A DNA stretch of 51,497 bases, taken from Acidobacteriaceae bacterium. GTDB lineage: Bacteria > Acidobacteriota > Terriglobia > Terriglobales > Acidobacteriaceae. The notes beneath the pieces are model-generated. The model saw nothing but the letters and a program-made list of their open reading frames with translations. It did no database searches and was not told the origin of the DNA. The stretch spans positions 1 through 51,497 of the forward strand of contig JASIJX010000316.1 of the NCBI GenBank assembly GCA_030049955.1, given 5' to 3'. The position numbers and the translations under genes are program-made. Positions 17,885 through 26,494 of this stretch are shown here, piece by piece (position 1 is the first letter of the stretch; the number at the start of each line of letters is the position of its first letter).

Positions 17885-18116
17885 GGCCACCTCATGTTAG
17901 GAACGTGTTTCACTATAATAAGTTGTCGGCGTGAGCTGGTCATCAATGCCGAATGGACCCTCGACAGGGATCAGCCTATTGTAATAACGGATCAGCCTCG
18001 CAGAATTTCGTGCAGAAATGGAGTGTTTCGTCAAGTCTGTGCTAGCCTCTATGAGGCATCTTCATTCGGTGCTGTCATCGAGCTGCACGGTTTTGCTCCC
18101 ATAACTGACGCAGCCG

Positions 18117-19430
18117 CTATGCCAAATGCTGGGAATGCCTGAGTACGAAGAGCGAATAGCACCCAACGCAAATATAGCTAATTAAAGGTACAGTGTACGC
18201 GAGCGCAATGCTCCTGCACGTGTCTGCAATAATTCCCATCAGCGGAGTGAGCGCCGCACCGCCGATGATTGCCATAACAATAAGAGAGCCTCCTACTTTA
18301 CTGTCAGCGCCGAGTCCCTGCAGGCCCATTGCGAAGATGGTTGGGTACATAAGCGACATGAAGAAGCTCGTAATGAAAATCAGCCACACCCCGATCCAGC
18401 CGGGGTGAACCACCGCTGCTGCGACCAGGCAGGTGTTAACCAGACAGTAGATCACCATCAACACTCCGGGCGGAATCAGTTTCATTGCTGCCGCGGAAGC
18501 AAAGCGGCCGATTCCGAACATTGCCAGCGTCCCAGTAAGGAAGTATCCAGCGAGTTTGTCCGGTTCACCCGTATAGTCACGAATGTACTGAATAAAGTAG
18601 CTCCATGTTCCTACTTGTGCTCCAACATAGAAAAACTGAGCAAGGATCGTAAGAACGATTCGCGGATTCTTGACGAGCGCCCCAATTTGTGCGCCATGCT
18701 CGCGGCTGGCGGAGTCCTCATCCCTTAATATGGGGAAAGGGCACTTCCATATAAGGAATGCAAGCACAAACGCCATAATTCCCAAGCCGATATACGGATG
18801 CACAACCCGCAATGTTTCCGAATGCAGATAGGTGCGGTATTGGCCTGTCGCTTTCAGTTTATAAACCATGCATGAGTTTAGTTCCACGCCAGAGAATATA
18901 AAACTAGTTCCGATCAGGGCGCCGGTAATCGAGCCTAGCGGGTTAAATGCCTGGCAAAAATTAAGACGCCGCTCAGATGTTTCAGGCGGTCCAGAAACAA
19001 CAATAAATGTATTCGAGGCCGTTTCGAGAAATGCCAGACCGCTTGCCATTACGAAAAGTGCGAGCAGAAAGAAGCCGTATCGGCCCACAAGCGCCGCAGG
19101 CCAAAAGAGAAACGCCCCGGCACCGAAAAGGAGTAAGCCGACGATAAAGCCACATTTATAGCCAGCCTTGCGCATATAGAGCGCGGATGGCAACGCCAGC
19201 AAGAAGTACCCCATATAGAACGCCGACTGCACAAATCCCGCTTGGAGGCGGTTGATTGAAAAGGACTTCATGAATTGGCGAATCAATATATCGTTTAAAT
19301 TGTTTGGAACGCCCCAGAAGAAGAAGAGCGCAGTAACAAGAGCGAAGGGCATGAGGGCGCCGGATGGAAGGACGCGACCGGAGGTTATCTTGGTACTCGG
19401 CACATTCGGGGCCGCGTTTACACTAGCCAT
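18117..19430 (-). CDS. fucP: FucP-type L-fucose/proton symporter (MFS)
   Basis: The protein has about 437 residues with twelve predicted membrane helices. The opening ALVTALFFFWGVPNNLNDILIRQF and the later FLETASNTF and QAFNPLGSITGALIG segments are signatures of the FucP/NagP-type fucose-galactose-glucose permeases. The ATG at 19430 is preferred over one 13 codons earlier because AAGGTGG lies four to five bases before it. Membrane segments begin about 25 residues later. The promoter and LacI-type operator at 19694-19740 lie upstream. With the secreted fucosidase and the oxidative enzymes it completes a fucose route. Glucose or galactose transport by family relatives is the main alternative. 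Confidence 0.85.
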   Translation of the reverse strand: MASVNAAPNVPSTKITSGRVLPSGALMPFALVTALFFFWGVPNNLNDILIRQFMKSFSINRLQAGFVQSAFYMGYFLLALPSALYMRKAGYKCGFIVGLLLFGAGAFLFWPAALVGRYGFFLLALFVMASGLAFLETASNTFIVVSGPPETSERRLNFCQAFNPLGSITGALIGTSFIFSGVELNSCMVYKLKATGQYRTYLHSETLRVVHPYIGLGIMAFVLAFLIWKCPFPILRDEDSASREHGAQIGALVKNPRIVLTILAQFFYVGAQVGTWSYFIQYIRDYTGEPDKLAGYFLTGTLAMFGIGRFASAAAMKLIPPGVLMVIYCLVNTCLVAAAVVHPGWIGVWLIFITSFFMSLMYPTIFAMGLQGLGADSKVGGSLIVMAIIGGAALTPLMGIIADTCRSIALAYTVPLISYICVGCYSLFVLRHSQHLA

Positions 19431-19810
19431 GGCACCACCTTGGGCAGCGCATGGCGCCCCGACACTCAACTGGACGGCGGAAAATGTTTATGCGTTGTTG
19501 ACGGTTTAGAGCCAATCACTAATCTCCGGCAAAACCCGATGGATTGCGATTCGTAGTCACTCTAAGTGTGCAGATTATTTCTATGCGCGACGACCTTAAA
19601 TTGGAGAGTGCCTTACTGCAGCTTTCAGCCTTTGTTATCGCCATCGTTCCCAACTCACGTTGGTACATTGCTGTCGGCGATTAAGCAAGACTAAATATAT
19701 AGATATTTCCGAATGCATGTCAAGTACTTTAGCGCTTTCGTAAAAATTGTCTCAACCGCCGTCATGATCGTTATTCTCCGCGAGAGAGTAAGATGAGCGC
19801 GGGAGAAATA
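19431..19810. other. Intergenic region upstream of fucP
   Basis: It holds the fucP leader of about 260 bases and its promoter/operator at 19694-19740. No coding potential is supported. The end next to 19810 meets the debris of the amidohydrolase pseudogene. Confidence 0.5.
19694..19740 (-). promoter_or_regulatory. fucP promoter with adjacent LacI-type operator
   Basis: On the reverse strand TTGACA (19723-19718), an 18-base spacer and TATATT (19699-19694) form the promoter. The operator CGAAAGCGCTAAAGTAC (19740-19724) abuts the -35 box on its upstream side. It is the exact inverted copy of the site at 16311-16327. Here the site lies upstream of the promoter rather than on the start point, so the mode of control may differ between the two. 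Confidence 0.7.
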
Positions 19811-20571
19811 TCATTTTGCGGCGCCATCACATTGCGCGGTGTCGCTCCTCTGTGGTTTCTGTGAGTTAGTGCAGTAGTTCTTGAAGCGCTCATTAAAACG
19901 ATTGATAGGCGCAAAAAAGGCATCCGGGTCCGAGGTATGAAATATGACCGGGATGTGAAGCTCCGCTGCCTTCTCAAAGAGCGGTGCCAGGCGCTCATCA
20001 TCAATACGCAGCAATTCGCCGGAGCTATCGCGAACGCTGAGCCCCAGATCCTTTAATGCCGCGTGCGCCGTGCTCGACGAGGCGTTCCAAGCGGTCGAGC
20101 GAGATCTGCGTGAAGTCAGAGCGCTCAATGCCAGACCAGTCCATCCAGCCATAGGAGAAAAAGCGATCGGGCGCGGCCCCGATGAAAGCGGTGAAAGATG
20201 TCGAGGGCCGTTTGACCGACCTGCATGGTGATATTGATCAGTTTCTCCACGCCGCAGCTATCCATGACGCGCAGAGCATCTTCCGGATCGATGGAGCCGA
20301 GATAGTTGTGGTAGTCGATAACCGGAAAGCGGGGCAGTGAAATGGTGTGTGCTGCCACCTTCAGTTCCGTACGCGGGGCAAAATCGCTCAGGCGAAGATT
20401 GACCTCGGCCCGGGCATTGACCATGGCTACAAACCTATCCTCATGATTCGAATTCGGGTCCGGCACAATGGCTCCATTCTCGCCGATAACGGCAAAAACC
20501 AGAGAAGGTGTGTCCTGCGAACGTGCTGAGGTTGCCGCTCGCTGTTGGAGTGTAGATGCAAACACTTGCAA
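19811..20571 (-). pseudogene. Decayed amidohydrolase-2 family gene
   Basis: The first part reads LPRFPVIDYHNYLGSIDPEDALRVMDSCGVEKLINIT in one frame. The frame then shifts at about 20,180 to FFSYGWMDWSGIERSDF, and again at about 20,065 (one extra A in ATTAAAGG) to KDLGLSVRDSSGELLRIDDE and HIPVIFHTSDPDAFFAPINR. The frame then breaks down and the C-terminal half is missing. Intact relatives are metal-dependent hydrolases or decarboxylases of sugar-derived and other acids. It is divergent from the GH-D glycosidase and was probably lost from the same sugar cluster. Confidence 0.8.
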
Positions 20572-20680
20572 TGCAAAACAAGGCTTAGTGTAGCCAATGA
20601 GTATTTCTATTTCAACCTTTTAATTGTGTTTCTTTTTGTTTTATGTAAACTTATGCCAGACGATAAGGAGATTCGCGCGA

Positions 20681-22684
20681 ATGCGATCGACAGCGGGACT
20701 GGGGTCTGCGACGAAGTTCCTGGCTCTTGCATGTTTTCTGGGAGTAGCCGGCACGACCATTGCACGGGCCGAGACAAAACCAGGGAAGGCCGATTACGAG
20801 CTGCGAGACAGCGTTCTCAGTGCCCAGTTTGCCGTGCGTAACGGCAGCATAAAAGTTGCAGGGATCGCCGATCGGCAAAGCGGAGAAATGCTGGAGCCGG
20901 GCGAGGCATTCACCCTGAAGTTTCGCGAGGGGCATCTTGTGCCTGCTTCGCAGATGACGTTGGAGGGACCGCCCGTGGAGGGTCCGGCGCCGATCGACCC
21001 CGAATCAGCGCGCGCGGCGGCCCGGATGGCGGGACGTCAGATCTGTGCAAATCTGACTGCGGACGGCGGAGCACTGACCGCCCATTGGTGCGCAATCCTG
21101 CGCACTGGTACCAATTACCTGCGCCAGGAGGTGACGCTCAAGGCTATAAGCCGTCCAGCGGACATAGCTGAAGTGAGGATGTTTGACTTTGCTGCACCGA
21201 GGGCCCAAGTGGTGGGCAGGGTAGCAGGTTCGCCTCTGGTGGAAGGGGATTTTTTCTTTGGGTTTGAATCTCCGCTTGCCATCAGTGCCGTAAAGGCCGG
21301 GCTTACAACCTCGATTTTGACCAGGATTCTCCCACTGGAGAAGGGTAACTCGATTACCTATTCCTCGGTGATCGGCGTGGCGGCGCCGGGACAGATGCGT
21401 CGGGATTTCCTTGCCTATCTTGAATACGAAAGAGCGCATCCCTACCGTACTTTTCTGCACTACAACTCTTGGTATGACTTGGGCTACGGCGAGCGCTTTG
21501 CGGAAGCCGGAGTATTGGACCGTGTGCGCGCGTTTGGAGAGGAACTAGTCCGCCAGCGCGAAGTCAAGATGGATTCGTTTCTGCTCGACGACGGCTGGGA
21601 TGATCCGCACACACTCTGGAAATTCAACCCGGAGTTGCCGAATGGGCTGACAAAGATTCGCGAAGCGGCGTCGCGGTATGAATTCGGAATCGGCGTGTGG
21701 CTTTCACCCTGGGGAGGATACCTGCAAGCCAGGAAGCAGAGGATTGCTGCGGGCAAGGCCGCTGGCTACGAAACGGTGAAGGGCGGCTTTGCACTGTCAG
21801 CGCCGAAATACTACAACCTGTTCGAGAAAACCTGCCTCGACATGATCACGCAATATGGCGTGAACCAGTTCAAGTTTGACGGGACGGGAAATGCGAGCCA
21901 GGTGTTTCCGGGGAGCATCTTCGATAGCGACTTTTCAGCGGCGATTCATCTGATTGGTCGCTTGCGTGAGCAGGAACCGAACGTATTTATCAATCTCACC
22001 ACCGGCACGTGGCCTTCGCCGTTCTGGCTGCGCTACGCAGATTCGATCTGGCGAGGCGGAGGCGACCATGATTTTTCCGGCGTCGGAAGCTGGCGGCAAA
22101 AATGGATAACCTACCGCGACCAGATGACCTATCGCGACATTGTTGAGGGTGGGCCTTTATTTCCTCTCAATTCGCTGATGCTTCACGGGATGATCTTCGC
22201 ACAGAAGGCTGAGCATCTCAGCACTGATCCTGATAATGATTTCCCAGATGAGGTGCACAGCTTCTTCGGTTCCGGAACTCAGTTGCAGGAGATGTACCTT
22301 ACGCCGTCTCTGCTCTCCGCTCAGGATTGGGACGTGCTTGCGGAGTCGGCCAGATGGTCGCGCCGCAATGCGGCGGTCCTCAAGGATACACATTGGATTG
22401 GTGGCGATCCCGCCAAGCTGGAGGTCTATGGCTGGGCTTCGTGGTCGCTGGCAAAGGGAATCGTGACGCTGCGAAATCCGGCTGACCATGAGCAAGAGTT
22501 TTTGCTTGATGTGGGGAAAGCCTTTGAGTTGCCGGCGGCCGCTCCGCAACGTTATCGGACGCACAGCCCGTGGGCGGCAGATAAAAGTGCGCCGGCCATC
22601 ACGTTGCGTGCCGGAAGTGCGCGCAGGATTATCCTGAAGCCGTTTGAGGTTCTGACCCTGGATGCTGCACCCATCCACAAATAA
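20681..22684 (+). CDS. Exported GH-D clan glycosidase (alpha-galactosidase / alpha-N-acetylgalactosaminidase-like)
   Basis: The protein has 667 residues from an ATG at 20681 with AAGGAG upstream and a Sec signal (FLALACFLGVAGTTIARA). The N-terminal 250 residues form a beta-domain, followed by a TIM barrel. LLDDGWDD (about 301-308) and QFKFDGTG (Asp400 as candidate nucleophile) fit the K-x-D pattern of clan GH-D (GH27/31/36). SPFWLRYADSIWRGGGDHDF is the matching acid-side region. Such proteins are often mislabelled enterotoxin in databases. Downstream genes handle tagatose 6-phosphate and an amino-sugar isomerase, so galactosides or N-acetylgalactosaminides are likely substrates. A T-rich promoter stretch (20626-20645) resembles one before the AgaS-like gene. 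Confidence 0.7.
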   Translation: MRSTAGLGSATKFLALACFLGVAGTTIARAETKPGKADYELRDSVLSAQFAVRNGSIKVAGIADRQSGEMLEPGEAFTLKFREGHLVPASQMTLEGPPVEGPAPIDPESARAAARMAGRQICANLTADGGALTAHWCAILRTGTNYLRQEVTLKAISRPADIAEVRMFDFAAPRAQVVGRVAGSPLVEGDFFFGFESPLAISAVKAGLTTSILTRILPLEKGNSITYSSVIGVAAPGQMRRDFLAYLEYERAHPYRTFLHYNSWYDLGYGERFAEAGVLDRVRAFGEELVRQREVKMDSFLLDDGWDDPHTLWKFNPELPNGLTKIREAASRYEFGIGVWLSPWGGYLQARKQRIAAGKAAGYETVKGGFALSAPKYYNLFEKTCLDMITQYGVNQFKFDGTGNASQVFPGSIFDSDFSAAIHLIGRLREQEPNVFINLTTGTWPSPFWLRYADSIWRGGGDHDFSGVGSWRQKWITYRDQMTYRDIVEGGPLFPLNSLMLHGMIFAQKAEHLSTDPDNDFPDEVHSFFGSGTQLQEMYLTPSLLSAQDWDVLAESARWSRRNAAVLKDTHWIGGDPAKLEVYGWASWSLAKGIVTLRNPADHEQEFLLDVGKAFELPAAAPQRYRTHSPWAADKSAPAITLRAGSARRIILKPFEVLTLDAAPIHK

Positions 22685-22710
22685 ATACGAACGCAATCGG
22701 GAGGAGAGGC

Positions 22711-23277
22711 GTGCCGGATTATCTAAAGCAACTCGTGGCAGCTTGGCATAAGGGAACGCCACGAGGAATCTATTCCGTGTGTTCAGCGCATCCGTGGGTG
22801 TTGGAAGCGGCCATGGAGTAGGCCATCGCCGATGAGTCGCCGCTGCTGATTGAGGCCACATGTAATCAGGTGAACCATCTCGGCGGTTATACAGGCATGA
22901 CGCCGACGGACTTTCGTCGGCTTGTGGAAGACATTGCGCGTAGCACGGGCTTCAGCACAGAGCGGCTGATGCTGGGCGGAGATCATCTCGGCCCGAATCC
23001 GTGGCAGCAGGAACCGGCGGCTGAGGCGATGCGCGAGGCGGAGCGGATGGTTGTTGCCTATGCGCAAGCTGGGTTCAGCAAGATTCACCTGGATGCCAGC
23101 ATGGCCTGCGGGGACGAGCAGGGGCCGTTGACCGACGAGAAAATAGCGAATCGCGCCGCTTTGCTGTGCGCGGCCGCCGAACAAGCGTGCGGCGACCGCA
23201 AGCCGGTGTATGTGCTTGGCACCGAGGTGCCCACGCAACCACCTGAACGTCGTCACATTGAAGCGGCCTTCCTTTGA
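22711..23277 (+). pseudogene. Broken tagatose-1,6-bisphosphate aldolase subunit (GatZ/KbaZ type)
   Basis: The GTG at 22711 follows GGAGGAG and opens MPDYLKQLVAAWHKGTPRGI, a GatZ/KbaZ beginning. Codon 37 is TAG (22819-22821) where the family has Gln, a likely CAG to TAG change. The frame then continues perfectly: ADESPLLIEATCNQVNHLGG, MLGGDHLGPNPWQ and KIHLDASMACGDEQGPL. It ends at 23277, after only about 190 of the usual 420 residues, with a non-family tail. The subunit is needed for cleavage of tagatose 1,6-bisphosphate. The PfkB kinase and isomerase encoded next door would then lack their third step unless another aldolase exists. Confidence 0.85.
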
Positions 23278-23316
23278 CCGGCATTTCAGGCACCTGAATG
23301 CGGCAAGATCAATACG

Positions 23317-23350
23317 TGAAGGAGGCCGTTCTTCAGAACAGCCTCCTTCA
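23317..23350. terminator. Bidirectional hairpin between the aldolase remnant and the PfkB gene
   Basis: A perfect 10-bp stem TGAAGGAGGC/GCCTCCTTCA encloses a 14-base loop whose GTTC and GAAC can pair further. It lies between two convergent genes. No T-run follows on either strand. Confidence 0.55.
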
Positions 23351-23365
23351 GGCATGAATAGTCGG

Positions 23366-24322
23366 TCATGCGGAACAAATACTGCCTTGCTGCTCGGCCG
23401 GCAGGAAGCTCTGTAGCAATGCGCGGTCGCGAAAAGCCTCGGTGCCTCCGGGGCGTAGCGTTGATAGTGCCGCCGTGCGGCTACCGAAGACCGCGCACTC
23501 CTCGGGCGATTCGCCGCGCAGGTAGGCAGCCAGGAATCCGGCGTTAAAGCTGTCTCCCGCTCCGATCGTATCGACTGGTGTAACTGGTTCCGCCGGAACC
23601 AGCCAGCGCCGATCTCCTCTTTGTACGATTGCACCGTGCTTTCCGCACTTAACCGCAACCAGCGGAATGCGTTTGGCCAGCGCCCCGATTGCGCTCTCGA
23701 CATCGGACGTTCCTGTGATGCAGCAGGCTTCCTCGTGATTCGGCAGGAAAATGTCAACCAGGCCCAGCAGTTCGTCGAGTGGGGCGCCCCAGCGCGCGTC
23801 AGGATCGTCATTGGTGTCGAGTGAAAGTGTCAGCCCTGCGGATTTGAATTGCCGGAACATGCCCGGAAGCTGCGGTTGCAGAGTCTTGTGAAGAAACAGC
23901 GAGGAGAGATGGAAATGACGGCTCGAAGACAGGTAAGCGAAATCAAGGTCTTCGGCGGACATCTCGAACATTGTTCCGGGGTAAGTAAGAATGTGACGCT
24001 TGCCCTCATGCGGAAGAAGCACCGTCACACCGGTGGACGATCCACCGGAGATCCGCTTGGCGCGGCTCAAATCGACACCGCCTTCCGAAAGGCGATCCAT
24101 TGCAATGGCGCCCAACGGATCGTCGCCCAGGCGAGTGATGAAGCCCACTGAAAGGCCAAGGACGGCCAGATTGTGCGCCAGAATGGCCGACGAACTTCCC
24201 AGCGTGAGGCGAAAATCACTGGCCAGCAGTTCGCGCTCTTGCGGCATGGCTTCCGGCAATCCGTAAAGAATGAGATCGAGATTGATCTCTCCAGCGATCG
24301 TAATATCGAAAAGACTTTGCAT
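23366..24322 (-). CDS. PfkB-family sugar kinase, probable tagatose-6-phosphate kinase role
   Basis: This is a 318-residue ribokinase-fold protein. It carries the PfkB signature DTIGAGDSFNAGFLAAYLRG with the catalytic Asp, and an N-terminal GEINLDLILYG in place of the usual GxxxxDxxxxx substrate motif. The long SSSAILAHNLAVLG helix is also typical. It follows the AgaS-like gene by five bases in the same direction, so the two are an operon. In galactosamine routes the isomerase makes tagatose 6-phosphate and a PfkB kinase adds the second phosphate. The convergent GatZ-type gene would have completed the path. Other hexose kinases of this fold cannot be excluded. Confidence 0.75.
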   Translation of the reverse strand: MQSLFDITIAGEINLDLILYGLPEAMPQERELLASDFRLTLGSSSAILAHNLAVLGLSVGFITRLGDDPLGAIAMDRLSEGGVDLSRAKRISGGSSTGVTVLLPHEGKRHILTYPGTMFEMSAEDLDFAYLSSSRHFHLSSLFLHKTLQPQLPGMFRQFKSAGLTLSLDTNDDPDARWGAPLDELLGLVDIFLPNHEEACCITGTSDVESAIGALAKRIPLVAVKCGKHGAIVQRGDRRWLVPAEPVTPVDTIGAGDSFNAGFLAAYLRGESPEECAVFGSRTAALSTLRPGGTEAFRDRALLQSFLPAEQQGSICSA

Positions 24323-24327
24323 TTGAA

Positions 24328-25380
24328 CTATCCTGCCAGGGTAACAACACGGGTTAGATTGCGCGGGGAATCGGGATTGAGACCTTTACGGAGTCCGATA
24401 TAACTGCCGAGCAATTGACCCCATACGACGAAGATCACAAGGCGAGCCAGCTCCGGCATAGAAAGATCAAGTTCAATTGCCAAATCCGCCGAGGAGCGCA
24501 CCTCGGGTGAGATGCGGTTGGCAATAGCGAGAGTGCAGCCTCCCTGACTCTTCATTTCAAGCAATACTGCACTTTCCTCCGCATAACCCGCTTCAGAGAG
24601 CAGTGCGCCAACCAGAACCTTTTCTGAAACAATCGACTTCGGACCATGGCGAAATTCCATTGTGTGAAAGAACTGCGCATAGCTAGAGGAAGATTCCATG
24701 ACTTTGAGCGCGGTTTCGGATGCGAGCGGATAGAGCGCTCCTTGTGCCAGAAAGGCCACATCGTCAAAAGAGCGTTCGGCAAACTTTTCCAACTGCGGAC
24801 CGTAGATGGGAAGCAGGCTAGTCAGGGCCGCAGGCAGAGCATGCAGCTCATCGATGAACCCATCGCTACCACCCAGGCGTGCAGCGATATACTGCAAGGC
24901 CATCAGCATGGACGTGAAGGAGGAGGTCATGACCGTGCTTTCTTCTGTGACCGGTAACCGCAGTGTACGGCTGGAGATCTCTGCCAGTTCATTGCCGTCG
25001 CAAGTGATAGCCATAAATTCGATGTTGCGGCGTTTGAGCGCCTCAGCCGTCTCCAGAATCTCAGAAGTGCGTCCTGACCGCGAGATCAGTACCGCAAAAA
25101 TCGCGGCGCTTGTCGTAGGAATCACCAAATAGGGGAAGAGAAGAATTTCTGAGGCCGGAACGGCGCGCGCTGGAAAGCCCGTCAAAGCCACGAAGGACGC
25201 TGCTGCAGCCTGAGCCAAGTAATAGCTGGTGCCGCATCCAACGAAGAGCCATTCAGTGGAGCGGGGATGCCTGCTGCCAACAAGCTGGCTGAGGTCGCAC
25301 TCGTCCAGCATCCGCAAACAGCAGTTCCAGGCTTCTGGTTGACCGTATATTTCACGTAATGTATTTGCTCCAGGATTCAT
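24328..25380 (-). CDS. AgaS-like SIS-domain sugar isomerase/deaminase
   Basis: This is a 350-residue protein with two SIS domains. The first contains LFVGCGTSYYLAQAAA and VLISRSGRTSEILETAEALK. The second contains ASETALKVMESSSSYAQFFHTMEFRHGPKS, whose Glu and His-Gly-Pro pattern is typical of AgaS/GlmS-type isomerases. It would convert galactosamine 6-phosphate to tagatose 6-phosphate and ammonia, or isomerise a related ketose phosphate. It is the first gene of the leftward operon with the PfkB kinase. Its upstream region carries a tandem ATAAAAGAAA repeat and is shared with a truncated sugar porter going the other way. Confidence 0.75.
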   Translation of the reverse strand: MNPGANTLREIYGQPEAWNCCLRMLDECDLSQLVGSRHPRSTEWLFVGCGTSYYLAQAAAASFVALTGFPARAVPASEILLFPYLVIPTTSAAIFAVLISRSGRTSEILETAEALKRRNIEFMAITCDGNELAEISSRTLRLPVTEESTVMTSSFTSMLMALQYIAARLGGSDGFIDELHALPAALTSLLPIYGPQLEKFAERSFDDVAFLAQGALYPLASETALKVMESSSSYAQFFHTMEFRHGPKSIVSEKVLVGALLSEAGYAEESAVLLEMKSQGGCTLAIANRISPEVRSSADLAIELDLSMPELARLVIFVVWGQLLGSYIGLRKGLNPDSPRNLTRVVTLAG

Positions 25381-25500
25381 CTTGGCTCCATTCGATCGGC
25401 TCGCAGTTTAGTTATCCGGCGCAGAAAATGCAGGATCCTTGCCGCTTGTACACTCGGGATTGCGCAGTAGATATGCCCCTCTGTTAAGATACAATAAAAT

Positions 25501-25520
25501 ATAAAAGAAAATAAAAGAAA
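25501..25520. repeat. Perfect 10-bp tandem repeat in the divergent promoter region
   Basis: ATAAAAGAAA occurs twice without a gap, inside an extremely AT-rich stretch (about 25,485-25,545) between the AgaS-like gene and the truncated sugar porter. Read on the other strand it gives TTTCTTTTAT repeats. These resemble repeated-TTTC sites used by DeoR-family amino-sugar repressors such as AgaR. No such regulator gene is in the window. Confidence 0.55.
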
Positions 25521-25599
25521 AATATATTATTGCATCAACTGTAACACTCGCAATCATGAATGCAGAGAGCTCTCTGGCAATCAGAAGGACGGCGATTGA

Positions 25600-25743
25600 A
25601 TGAACGGAACAGGAGCGTTCACCATCTCTGACCTGGTTGTGCCGGCCAATGTGCGTCTCTATAACGGCACTCTTCAGCTGGTGGCCGGTCTAGGCGGTCT
25701 CCTGTATGGAATCGATGTCGGTATTATCGGTGGTGGACCATAG
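25600..25743 (+). pseudogene. Truncated MFS sugar porter, cut by an IS3-type element
   Basis: An ATG at 25600 opens 47 codons that end in LVAGLGGLLYGIDVGIIGG, the first membrane helix of the sugar-porter branch of the MFS. The frame then stops at the junction with the IS3-like sequence at about 25,741. An intact porter has 450-500 residues. I do not find a convincing continuation to the right of the IS remnant, so insertion was accompanied by deletion. It was probably the uptake system for the galactosaminide block. Confidence 0.75.
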
Positions 25744-26080
25744 ATTTTTTCGAATCACCGACTGAAGGGCTTCCTCGTCCAGGCTCAGATCGGCCACTAG
25801 CTTCCGCAGCCGCGTGTTCTCATCCCGCAGTTGCCTGGCTTCCTGCGCCTCGCTCACATCCATGCCGCCGTACTTCGCCTTCCAGGCATAGATCGTGTGC
25901 TTCGAGACCCCGTACTCCCGGGCCACATCCTCGGCCTTGCGCCCTGCCTCCAACTGCTTCAGCGCAGAAATCATCTGCGCCTCCGTATGCTTGCTCTTCG
26001 ACATCGCTCCGCCTCTCCTGAATACGAAAATCGTATCCGGTTCTGTGCGGATTTCGGGGATCTGGTCAGGGACACTTACA
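25741..26080 (-). mobile_element. IS3-family insertion sequence remnant (orfA only)
   Basis: A reverse-strand reading frame (26004 down to about 25,742) gives a typical IS3 OrfA. It has a helix-turn-helix (LEAGRKAEDVAREYGVSKHTIYAW) and a leucine-zipper-like tail (LRDENTRLRKLVADLSLDEEALQSVIRK). The family sequence ends there and the last 15 codons are read from porter DNA. orfB, with the DDE transposase, is absent. The outer end near 26,080 reads TGTAAGTGTCCCTGACCAGA on the reverse strand, a plausible terminal repeat. The matching end is missing, so the element cannot move. Confidence 0.8.
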
Positions 26081-26375
26081 CGTTCACGTTATTGTGTGTG
26101 CGGAGCCATCTTCGCGCCGTCTATAGGGTCGTCACCATGCAATCGAGTCGATCGTTTCTACCCACAGCGCTTCTTCCCGCGTTTGCAGTGCTGGGCTTTC
26201 CGTCAGTCTTGAGGGGACAGACCAGAGAGTTTGCCTGTCCTGCCATTGGAACCAGGATTGCACCGGGTGATACGCCATTCAACTTGATCGAAACACCAAG
26301 CGGGTGCAGGTAAGTCTCAGGCGGCCCTCCTTGCCAATACCGTCCGCCGTTCCAGCGGATCCCCAATAGCATCAA

Positions 26376-26417
26376 TAGAAAGATGGCCCTTTTCCGTAGA
26401 AAGATGGCCCTTTTCCG
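26376..26417. repeat. 21-bp perfect tandem duplication
   Basis: Two identical, adjacent 21-base copies start at 26376 and 26397. Each contains AGATGGCCCTTTTCCG. They lie about 80 bases upstream of the receptor promoter. The origin may be polymerase slippage or two copies of a protein-binding site. Confidence 0.85.
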
Positions 26418-26494
26418 TGAAATGAAGCCTAGGTTTTTAAAACGATACAAAACGATATAGATAAATTGCTGTTTTTATTCTCTTGTTTTTTTAC

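Noticed and set aside
26121..26450. 109-codon reverse frame right of the IS3 remnant
   Set aside because: It runs through the 21-bp tandem duplication and toward the receptor promoter region. No family resemblance or ribosome binding site was seen.
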